This document shows, piece after piece, positions 1 through 5,244 of a stretch of DNA of 5,255 nucleotides. The first letter of the stretch is position 1, and every line of letters begins with the position of its first letter. The DNA lies in contig DAHVFL010000344.1 of the NCBI GenBank assembly GCA_027316975.1, forward strand, positions 1-5,255, read 5' to 3'. Made by a program: the position numbers and the translations under genes. This DNA comes from Chloroflexota bacterium (GTDB lineage Bacteria > Chloroflexota > Ktedonobacteria > Ktedonobacterales > Ktedonobacteraceae). Under the pieces are notes generated by a model, which made no database searches, had not been told where the DNA came from, and saw only the letters and a program-made list of their open reading frames with translations.

Positions 1-73
1 CGTCCATCTTGCGGGTGTCCCGTCCATCTTGCGGGTGTCCCGTCCATCTTGCGGGTGTCCCGTCCATCTTGCG
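1..73. repeat. 20-bp tandem repeat array (3 full copies plus 13 bp, truncated by window edge)
   Basis: Three identical copies of CGTCCATCTTGCGGGTGTCC occupy 1-20, 21-40 and 41-60, with a fourth partial copy at 61-73 that diverges after CGTCCATCTTGCG. There are no spacers, so this is a simple tandem (VNTR-like) array and not CRISPR. The array begins at the window edge and probably continues left. On the minus strand the unit contains GGACACCCGCAAG, which matches the 5' arm and loop of the intact hairpin at 107-125. The array therefore looks like multiplied half-hairpins. It lies downstream of the lipoprotein gene that ends at 136. The identical copies suggest recent expansion. Confidence 0.95.
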
Positions 74-118
74 CCGCGCCACAACATGTATGAAAAACGC
101 AGACGGGACACCCGCAAG
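48..118. repeat. 17-bp perfect inverted repeat linking the tandem array to the 3'-end hairpin
   Basis: CTTGCGGGTGTCCCGTC at 48-64 (also at 8-24 and 28-44) is the exact reverse complement of GACGGGACACCCGCAAG at 102-118. The loop between the nearest arms is 37 nt (65-101). Each of the three array arms could pair with the single opposing arm, giving alternative long hairpins. The 102-118 arm also overlaps the short local hairpin at 107-125, so the two folds exclude each other. The role is unknown. Confidence 0.85.
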
Positions 119-125
119 GGGTGTC
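93..125 (-). terminator. Hairpin with distal U-tract after the lipoprotein gene, possible terminator
   Basis: On the plus strand GACACCC (107-113), GCAAG (114-118) and GGGTGTC (119-125) form a perfect 7-bp stem with a 5-nt loop. On the minus strand this hairpin starts 10 nt after the lipoprotein stop codon. Nine nt beyond the stem there is a run of five U (97-93). The gap between stem and U-run is longer than in a classical intrinsic terminator, so termination is plausible but not certain. The same loop recurs in the repeats at 4986 and 5051, so this may primarily be a repeat-family member that landed at a gene end. Confidence 0.45.
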
Positions 126-135
126 GCTACTGGTA

Positions 136-1368
136 TCAATTTGTCCAGACTGCGCGGGAGCCGCCATCGACTCCGCCTGTAGTAAGCTGCTGGGGGCTGC
201 CCTGAATAGCGTATTTGCCGGTTTTGGCGTCGTACTTGACATTGGTTACCCAGAGATCATATTCGCTGTTGGTATACTGGAAAAAGGCGATTTGTTTGCC
301 ATCGGGCGACCATACAGGCTGGCTCAGGTACAGGTTGCCCAGGATACGTGTGGAGGCGAAGTACACCGACATAGCCTGCTTCGCCGTGGTGGGATCGTTG
401 GGCGTGGCTGTTACGGATGATGGCGGCGTAGCCATGATCCACAGGCCCATTTGCGTGACAGATTCGCGCCGGATGTAGGCAATAGCTTTGCCGTCTGGCG
501 AGAAGGCCGGCTGGATATTCTGTACGGCGGGCGGCGTGAGGGCCACGCCTGAGTCCTGAAGCGGGGTATACTGGCCGGGATGATTGGCGATGGCGTTGGC
601 ATCAGCCAGGAAGATCTGGTCTACCTGCTGCGTGCCAGTTTGCGCATCATAGGCATAGTGGGTATAGGCGATTTGCTGCGCGCCGGAGGAATTCGCCGGC
701 TGGTAACTCGCATCTGCGTCTCCACCATCGCCGAAGCTGGCATACGCTAACACTTGCGGCGTGGCTGACGGATTATTGAAGGGGATCGAGAAAACCTGTA
801 AGTCCAGGAAGTAGTTGTTCCCGAACAGGCTGTTCAGGTCAGCCCACACAAAGTTCTTTTGCAGGTCGCTCAGGAACAGAATGCGCGAACCATCCTGCGA
901 CCACTCCGGCTGCATAAACCAGAAAAAGGTATTTTTCACAATATCTCTATTAAGAGGATCGGTATAGAAGTATCCATTGCCGCTCTTCAAGACCCTCACC
1001 GGTCCGCCATTCGCGGGTATCACGTCCAGGTTGGAGTAGTTCTTGAACTTCTCAATATAGGCGATCCATTTGCCATCGGGGGAAACCGCCGGGTCGTAGA
1101 TATCGCGGGAACGCAGCAACTCGGTGTTCTTGCCATTGCCTGTGATAACCCACAGGTTATGATCAATGGTCAGGTAAAATTTTCCTTTGAACAGGTTTTG
1201 CGCGACCGTTACCTGTTTCCCGCCCGAATTGGTCGTGATGGTCGTACCGCTCGGCCCGTTGTTACCAATGCCAGAGCAGCCCTGGACGCTTAATGCTACG
1301 AGCAAGAACAGGCATATCGTCACAAACGGTGAATATTTTTTGCTGTATTTCATGGTTGTTATTCCCAT
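136..1368 (-). CDS. Lipoprotein with TolB/PD40-type beta-propeller
   Basis: The product is a predicted surface lipoprotein of 410 aa from the ATG at 1368. The N-terminus has a basic stretch (KYSKKYS), a hydrophobic core (FVTICLFLLVAL) and a lipobox-like SVQGC with the acceptor Cys at residue 31, followed by a Gly/Ser/Thr linker typical of lipidated exported proteins. Clear PD40 (WD40-like) motifs of the form QPxWSPDGKxIAF occur near residues 92-105, 153-166, 286-299 and 350-363, with a degenerate one at 223-236. Together with N- and C-terminal strands this fits a six-bladed, TolB-like propeller. The ligand is unknown; such propellers usually mediate protein or glycan binding rather than catalysis. 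The ATG at 1368 has AGG 7 nt upstream and lies 2 nt past the LCP stop. Alternatives are TTG at 1374, which overlaps that stop, and ATG at 1353. The gene is probably co-transcribed and coupled with the LCP gene. Periplasmic Pal-linked TolB itself is unlikely because no tol genes are nearby and a lipobox is present. Confidence 0.88.
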   Translation of the reverse strand: MGITTMKYSKKYSPFVTICLFLLVALSVQGCSGIGNNGPSGTTITTNSGGKQVTVAQNLFKGKFYLTIDHNLWVITGNGKNTELLRSRDIYDPAVSPDGKWIAYIEKFKNYSNLDVIPANGGPVRVLKSGNGYFYTDPLNRDIVKNTFFWFMQPEWSQDGSRILFLSDLQKNFVWADLNSLFGNNYFLDLQVFSIPFNNPSATPQVLAYASFGDGGDADASYQPANSSGAQQIAYTHYAYDAQTGTQQVDQIFLADANAIANHPGQYTPLQDSGVALTPPAVQNIQPAFSPDGKAIAYIRRESVTQMGLWIMATPPSSVTATPNDPTTAKQAMSVYFASTRILGNLYLSQPVWSPDGKQIAFFQYTNSEYDLWVTNVKYDAKTGKYAIQGSPQQLTTGGVDGGSRAVWTN

Positions 1369-1370
1369 AT

Positions 1371-3347
1371 TCAAACCTGCAAAGCCTGGGGCGACTCAAA
1401 GACAACGGCGAAGACCAAATCGAGCAGGCCACGCAAACCTGACATAGTGTCGATGCTGTTGCCGAGACTCAAGGAGCTGATATCGGCCAGCGTGCCGCCA
1501 GACGTGGGCAGCGTCGCAACGGGGCCAGCCACGGACGCTGGCGAAGGTTGACGCGCCGAGGCCAGCAAAGTGTTATTGCGACTTACAGCAATGTTGCAGG
1601 CGGCTTTGTTGCCGAGCGCGAACATCTGCGCGATAACCGGAATGATCTGCTCGCAACGCGGCTGCACAATCGATTCGCCGCTCGGCAACGTCATGGGCAC
1701 AGAATAGGGCGGCCCCAGGATGACGCGGTTGATTTTGTTAGTGTCAAGCGCGCGGGCAAAATTCGCCACTTTGAGGGCGTCGGTCAAGGACATATCGGTC
1801 TTCACGAAGCCGTTCAGGTCGTTAGCAAGCTGCGGCAGTTGGCCGATGATGCTTGAATTGGAAAGCTTGACCTTCAAGGAGTTAAGTACCTGCTGCTGGC
1901 GCGCTGAGCGGCCAAAATCGCCAACCAGGTCGGCATGACGCGACCGCACGTACTCCAGCGCTTCGGTGCCGGTAAGGTGCTGCGGGCCGGGTGCGATGTA
2001 GAGACGTTTATAGGCAAATTTGTCGCCCGTAGTGTTGCCGACATCGTCCGGGTAGGTATCATCGGTGATGGGATGGGTGACATCCACATCGACGCCGCCC
2101 ACTGTATCGATTACTTTAACAAAACCATTCAGGCCGACCCAGGCGTAGTAGTTGATGGGAATACCAAAATCCTGCTGGATGGTCCGGCGACTGAGATCGA
2201 CGGCGCCGGCAAAGCCGCCCTGACCAAGACCATAGCCATTCGCAAAGGCTTCGTCCAGCTTGCCCATGCCGTAGCCGGGAATGTTGATATAGAAGTCACG
2301 CGGGATGGAGAGCATTCCGACTGTTTTGGTGGCGGGGTCGATGGTGACGATGATATCGGTCTGCGCCAGGTAGACGGTTGAGCCGCCGGTGGATGTGCCG
2401 AATTTCTGATCGGTATCACTGCCAAGCAGCAGAATATTGATGCGCGGCCCGCTCAAGATATCGCCGGTGCGTCCCTTGTTAGGGTCCTCTTCTCCTTTAG
2501 AACGTTGCACCTGCTGGCCGGTTATATTTTTGACGGCGCTGGAAAAGTTTGCCTGGTAGTAGGCAAATGCGCCGCCGCCGGCCAGTATCAACACGAGCAG
2601 AATGACAGTTACGACACGGGCCCAGATTGGGTAGCGACGTTTCCTGGCAGGTCTTTTGTTTCTGCCATTACCGCCGCCCCTGCCACCGCTATCCCCCCCG
2701 TTCCTGCCGCCTCCATTACCCTGCGACAGAGACGGTTGCATAGAGGGGGGTCCGCCCGCGCCGGGGTATCCTCCGTTTTCACCCATTGGCTGCATGGGAA
2801 CTTGCGCGTAAACCGGCATAGACATAACGGGCGCATTGGTATTTGGCCCGTACAGAGGTGGGTTGAGCGGCGATGAAACGGGTAATTGCAGAGGTGGCGG
2901 CACCGGCTGATTTGGAAAAATAGAAGAGTTCGGCGTTATGCCAGATTCGCGAGGCGAGATCGGGCCGTTCATAAAAGCTTGCGGGTTCACTGGCTGTGGA
3001 GCTGGCCCCATGCGCCATGCCTGTTGAGGCTGGGGAGGCATGAGAGGTTGGGACAGTCCGGGTGGCACGCTTCTTTGTTCCACAGTGTCCTGCTCTTCGA
3101 TAGCATTGGGATGACGCGGGCCAGGGTGCGGTGGTGGCTGGGGTTGAGAAAGTGGCTGCTGAACATTGCCAACATTCCAATTCGATAACAATCCTGAACG
3201 GGGAGACCGGGGCGCGGGCGGCTGGTTAGTCCAGGGATCATTGCCATTGGGGTCTGACGACCAGCTATTCATGGCGGCTATATGATCAGGGACATAACCT
3301 TGAACATTTCCCTGTTGCTTCATAAATTTCACAAATTGGGATTTCAA
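1371..3347 (-). CDS. LytR-CpsA-Psr (LCP) family glycopolymer transferase with Pro/Gly-rich N-terminal extension
   Basis: LCP enzymes transfer glycopolymers from a lipid pyrophosphate carrier onto peptidoglycan or similar acceptors outside the membrane. In this 658-aa protein residues 1-235 are a Pro/Gln/Gly-rich, probably disordered cytoplasmic head. A basic stop (NKRPARKRR, 230-238) precedes one membrane segment (about 242-263). The LCP domain (about 302-497) shows LLLGSD (306-311), QTDIIVTI (329-336), SIPRD (347-351), KLDEAFANGYG (363-373), GGVDVDV (417-423), LTGTEALEYVRSRH (458-471) and DFGRSARQQQ (477-486). These carry the Arg and Asp residues expected to bind the pyrophosphate. A region at 535-590 with Cys565 and Cys584 follows, then a low-complexity tail. 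The TTG at 3347 is the most upstream start and has AGG 9 nt before it. ATG codons at 3323 and 3272 lack a visible ribosome site but would only shorten the disordered head. The gene is first of an operon with the lipoprotein gene. Confidence 0.93.
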   Translation of the reverse strand: MKSQFVKFMKQQGNVQGYVPDHIAAMNSWSSDPNGNDPWTNQPPAPRSPRSGLLSNWNVGNVQQPLSQPQPPPHPGPRHPNAIEEQDTVEQRSVPPGLSQPLMPPQPQQAWRMGPAPQPVNPQAFMNGPISPRESGITPNSSIFPNQPVPPPLQLPVSSPLNPPLYGPNTNAPVMSMPVYAQVPMQPMGENGGYPGAGGPPSMQPSLSQGNGGGRNGGDSGGRGGGNGRNKRPARKRRYPIWARVVTVILLVLILAGGGAFAYYQANFSSAVKNITGQQVQRSKGEEDPNKGRTGDILSGPRINILLLGSDTDQKFGTSTGGSTVYLAQTDIIVTIDPATKTVGMLSIPRDFYINIPGYGMGKLDEAFANGYGLGQGGFAGAVDLSRRTIQQDFGIPINYYAWVGLNGFVKVIDTVGGVDVDVTHPITDDTYPDDVGNTTGDKFAYKRLYIAPGPQHLTGTEALEYVRSRHADLVGDFGRSARQQQVLNSLKVKLSNSSIIGQLPQLANDLNGFVKTDMSLTDALKVANFARALDTNKINRVILGPPYSVPMTLPSGESIVQPRCEQIIPVIAQMFALGNKAACNIAVSRNNTLLASARQPSPASVAGPVATLPTSGGTLADISSLSLGNSIDTMSGLRGLLDLVFAVVFESPQALQV

Positions 3348-3525
3348 CTTTGCTTACCTGCTTCCTGATGAATTGATCCTGTGACTACCATATAACCAGG
3401 CATACCTCCACTCCACCTTCACTCCCGCCACTTCGATTTCTTTCTTCTGCTACCAGACCTGGCTGTGTTTGCGCATATATCCTCATCAGTTTTAAGGATA
3501 GAGTTATAGAGAATAGCCGGACTTT

Positions 3526-3710
3526 CCTTTAATATAACGAACGGCTCTGTTTTACCTTCACATGCTGGCTACTGCTATACCAATTGTTTCCATGACATGC
3601 CAGAATGACAGGCCTTCTACTAGTTAAACGCCTGTTGATGGGCAATCATCACATTACAGGCTCTATTGTCCTATTACGAAAAACGCAAAACGATAACGAG
3701 ATATTAAAGG
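3526..3710. repeat. Inverted pair of decamer ATATTAAAGG in the divergent promoter region
   Basis: ATATTAAAGG is read on the plus strand at 3701-3710 and on the minus strand at 3535-3526. Each copy points toward the gene on its side. The flanks partly agree, giving CGNNATATTAAAGGNNAG for both. The copies are 165 bp apart and could be matching operator or promoter sites for a co-regulated divergent pair. A chance match of this length in an AT-rich region is not negligible. Confidence 0.4.
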
Positions 3711-3719
3711 TGAGATAAT
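3711..3719 (+). promoter_or_regulatory. Candidate extended -10 element for the glycosyltransferase gene
   Basis: TGAGATAAT fits the extended -10 pattern TGn followed by a hexamer with a good match to TATAAT. No convincing TTGACA-like -35 lies 16-18 bp upstream, which an extended -10 can tolerate. It would place the transcript start near 3726 and leave a leader of about 80 nt before the ATG at 3806. Confidence 0.35.
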
Positions 3720-3790
3720 CATAGATTAACCTGCTGGTAATTATGACGCGCTACCCTTGTATATGGGATAAGAGTGGATTGTTACGGTCA

Positions 3791-3796
3791 AGAGGA
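3791..3796 (+). promoter_or_regulatory. Ribosome binding site deciding the glycosyltransferase start
   Basis: AGAGGA lies 9 nt before the ATG at 3806 and is the only good Shine-Dalgarno match near either candidate start. The upstream in-frame ATG at 3743 has only a weak GG before it. This favours 3806, where the encoded protein begins directly with the first beta-strand of the fold. Confidence 0.65.
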
Positions 3797-3805
3797 AAAG
3801 TTGTT

Positions 3806-4969
3806 ATGCGCGTTGCGATTATCACCGAGAATTTTCTGCCAAAGCTTGACGGGGTGACACGCACCCTGGCAAGGCTGCTTGAATTCTTACAAAAAAATGG
3901 GCACCAGGCTTTGCTGCTTGGTCCTGAAAGCGGTATGGGACAGTATGCGGGTGCGGAAATTGTTGGCACGGCTGGTCTACCCCTGCCGTTCTATCCAGAA
4001 CTCAAGTTTAACTTCTTTCGTCCTCTGTTTATGCGCCGCTTGAACGAGTTTCGCCCGGATATCGTTCACCTTGTCGATCCCGTTGTGCTGGGCGCAACCG
4101 GGCTGGCGGCGGCTCGTGTGCTCAACCGGCAGGTTGTATCGTCTTATCACACTAATCTTGCCGTCTACTGCGGGCATTTCGGCTTTTCCATCTTTACCCG
4201 GCCAATGTGGTCGTATAACCGGTTCATTCATAACCAGTGCGCGCTCACCTTTTGTCCCTCGCCCTCTACCGCTTCCGTCCTGCGCAAAGAGGGCTTTGAA
4301 CGGGTGCGCTTCTGGCCACGCGGCGTGGATACCACGCTTTTTCGCCCGCAGAGGCGCAGCGAGTCATTACGCGCCGCGTGGCTATCCGCACGCGCAAACC
4401 CCGAAGAGAAAGTCATTCTGCTGTATGCTGGCCGCGTCTCGTGGGAAAAGAACCTGCGCCTGCTAATGGCGGCATACCGCGCAATGGATCACACGCGCTG
4501 CCACCTGGTGATCGTCGGCAATGGCCCCGCCCTGAAAGAGGCACAGCAAGAAGTAGCAGAAACGCCGGTTACATTTACCGGCTATCTGACAGGGGAAGAA
4601 CTGGCGATAGCCTTTGCCTCGGCGGATATCTTCGCCTTCCCATCGACCTCTGAGACATTCGGGCAGGTGGTGCTGGAAGCGATGGCGTCGGCGCTCCCCG
4701 TCGTTGGTGTGCTGTCCGAGGGTGTGCGCGACCTCGTAGAAGATGGGCAAAGCGGCTTTCTGCTGGACGCGGCAGGACTCGACGAGCACGAGCAGGCGCG
4801 GGGTTATCGCATTCGCCTGGAACACCTGGTACATAACGTCGTCATGCGCTATACGCTGGGCCAGACCGCGCTCTTCAAGGCACGACAACGCTCCTGGACC
4901 TCGGCGATGCAATGCCTCGTCGATGGCTATCAGGATGTGATTGCTGGCGCGCTACCAGGTGCGGCCTAA
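3806..4969 (+). CDS. GT4-family glycosyltransferase, SQD2 / MgtA-like
   Basis: This 387-aa retaining GT-B glycosyltransferase would transfer a sugar from a nucleotide donor to a lipid or glycan acceptor at the cytoplasmic membrane face. It has no signal peptide or membrane segment. The N-terminal Rossmann half starts MRVAIITENFLPKLDGVTRT, with the acceptor-side DGVTRT loop at 15-20, then HLVDP (88-92) and SYHTN (113-117). The C-terminal donor half has the phosphate-binding GRVSWEKN (209-216), GNGP (238-241) and SETFGQVVLEAM (282-293), the last giving the E-x7-E pair Glu283/Glu291. The closing helix RSWTSAMQCLVDGYQDVI fits the subgroup. From memory the layout most resembles plant and bacterial SQD2 sulfoquinovosyltransferases and GDP-mannose-dependent MgtA/PimB-type mannosyltransferases, so the sugar donor cannot be fixed. 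An ATG at 3743 would add 21 residues unlike the family. The gene is divergent from the LCP operon, hinting at shared envelope-glycan work. Confidence 0.9.
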   Translation: MRVAIITENFLPKLDGVTRTLARLLEFLQKNGHQALLLGPESGMGQYAGAEIVGTAGLPLPFYPELKFNFFRPLFMRRLNEFRPDIVHLVDPVVLGATGLAAARVLNRQVVSSYHTNLAVYCGHFGFSIFTRPMWSYNRFIHNQCALTFCPSPSTASVLRKEGFERVRFWPRGVDTTLFRPQRRSESLRAAWLSARANPEEKVILLYAGRVSWEKNLRLLMAAYRAMDHTRCHLVIVGNGPALKEAQQEVAETPVTFTGYLTGEELAIAFASADIFAFPSTSETFGQVVLEAMASALPVVGVLSEGVRDLVEDGQSGFLLDAAGLDEHEQARGYRIRLEHLVHNVVMRYTLGQTALFKARQRSWTSAMQCLVDGYQDVIAGALPGAA

Positions 4970-4985
4970 TCACGGAGTTTATCCG

Positions 4986-5006
4986 AGGGCGACCGCAAGG
5001 GTCCCT
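4986..5006. repeat. GCAAG-loop hairpin repeat, copy 1
   Basis: AGGGCGACCGCAAGGGTCCC (4986-5005) is identical to the copy at 5051-5070. GACC and GGTC pair around a GCAAG loop. A one-base C bulge is followed by two further G-C pairs and a G-T wobble using T5006. It lies 16 bp after the glycosyltransferase stop. A run of four T occurs at 5013-5016, which is too weak and distant to call a standard terminator. The repeat style resembles short palindromic repeats I recall from Ktedonobacter-type genomes. Confidence 0.85.
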
Positions 5007-5050
5007 GACATGTTTTGGATACATGCGGAAACAGCCGTAGAATAGACCCC

Positions 5051-5071
5051 AGGGCGACCGCAAGGGTCCCC
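5051..5071. repeat. GCAAG-loop hairpin repeat, copy 2
   Basis: This is the second identical 20-bp copy, 65 bp downstream of the first and in the same orientation. Here the outer stem is complete: GGG (5052-5054) pairs with CCC (5069-5071) outside the GACC/GGTC stem, with a single bulged C5055. It sits between the converging glycosyltransferase and small-protein genes. Its minus-strand 5' arm shares the G-run 5071-5068 with the adjacent G-quadruplex motif. Confidence 0.85.
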
Positions 5072-5096
5072 TCCCCACACAACCCTACCCCCGCCC
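5068..5096 (-). other. G-quadruplex motif in the minus-strand 3' region
   Basis: Read on the minus strand from 5096 to 5068 the runs are G3, C, G5, TA, G3, TTGTGT, G4, A, G4. This satisfies the usual G3+N1-7 rule with five G-runs and loops of 1, 2, 6 and 1 nt. It begins 37 nt after the stop codon of the small membrane protein and would lie in that gene's 3' untranslated RNA. The last G-run is shared with the hairpin repeat copy 2, so the two structures compete. The plus strand is correspondingly C-rich and G-poor. Folding in vivo is unproven. Confidence 0.6.
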
Positions 5097-5133
5097 TTAC
5101 AATGACCACGAAAACGGTGGCAGCGTGATCAGT

Positions 5134-5244
5134 TTATTGCTCTTTTTCCTCTTGCCGGGCCTGTAAAAAGGCCAGGATGAGCGAGCCGATCAATACGACG
5201 AGTAGCACGATCTCCATTGTACTGAAGGTTTTTTTCTTTTGCAT
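5134..5244 (-). CDS. Small single-pass membrane protein, function unknown
   Basis: The frame from ATG 5244 to TAA 5134 encodes 36 residues. The N-terminus MQKKKTFSTM is basic. Residues 11-27 (EIVLLVVLIGSLILAFL) form one hydrophobic helix, and the tail (QARQEEKEQ) is strongly charged. The positive N-terminus suggests N-in, C-out topology, although the tail carries mixed charge. A GAG sits 8 nt before the ATG at the very window edge, a possible part of a Shine-Dalgarno site. The frame stays open to the edge without another start codon in view, so this could also be the C-terminal end of a longer membrane protein. I do not recognise a family; it does not look like TatA, SecE, YajC or KdpF. It converges on the glycosyltransferase gene with the repeats and G-quadruplex between them. 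Confidence 0.6.
   Translation of the reverse strand: MQKKKTFSTMEIVLLVVLIGSLILAFLQARQEEKEQ

Larger units (their letters stand above)
3348..3805. promoter_or_regulatory. Divergent intergenic region between the LCP operon and the glycosyltransferase gene
   Basis: About 460 bases with no convincing gene, visibly richer in A/T than the coding sequence on either side. It must carry the promoters of both divergent transcripts. I see no tRNA, no riboswitch-like fold, no terminator and no copy of the GCAAG hairpin family. Notable items are an inverted pair of the decamer ATATTAAAGG (3526-3535 and 3701-3710), an extended -10-like TGAGATAAT (3711-3719), and an A-rich stretch with two AAAACG copies 7 bp apart (3680-3692). 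The plus-strand reading frame is open from an ATG at 3743, but that start is poor (see the glycosyltransferase entry). Confidence 0.7.

Noticed and set aside
1..73. CRISPR array
   Set aside because: The copies are directly abutting 20-mers with no unique spacers, and no cas gene is visible.
1..93. Repetitive protein encoded by the array
   Set aside because: The 20-bp unit leaves frames open by its composition alone; no start with a ribosome site is visible and the frame read from position 1 stops at 91-93.
859..1293. Plus-strand frame of 144 codons opposite the lipoprotein gene
   Set aside because: It is antisense to a well-supported propeller gene, and its sequence has no motif; it is a shadow frame.
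1935..2381. Plus-strand frame of 148 codons opposite the LCP domain
   Set aside because: The opposite strand carries all the LCP motifs at these positions, so this frame is a coding shadow.
3608..3651. Short inverted repeats ACAGGC/GCCTGT and TGATG/CATCA in the divergent region
   Set aside because: Stems of 5-6 bp with no U-tract or conserved context are expected by chance over this length.
3743..3805. Upstream start for the glycosyltransferase at ATG 3743
   Set aside because: The extra 21 residues do not resemble the family, the ribosome site is weak, and a good AGAGGA precedes the ATG at 3806.
4463..4912. Minus-strand frame of 149 codons opposite the glycosyltransferase
   Set aside because: It lies antisense to the conserved GRVSWEKN and E-x7-E region, which fixes the plus strand as coding.
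5008..5026. CATGT/ACATG mini-hairpin between the two right-hand repeats
   Set aside because: The stem is only 5 bp and A/T-containing, with no following U-run; it is not distinguishable from chance.
4875..5078. Minus-strand frame of 67 codons across the right-hand repeats
   Set aside because: It overlaps the end of the glycosyltransferase gene and is built from the translated hairpin repeats, with no recognisable domain or ribosome site.
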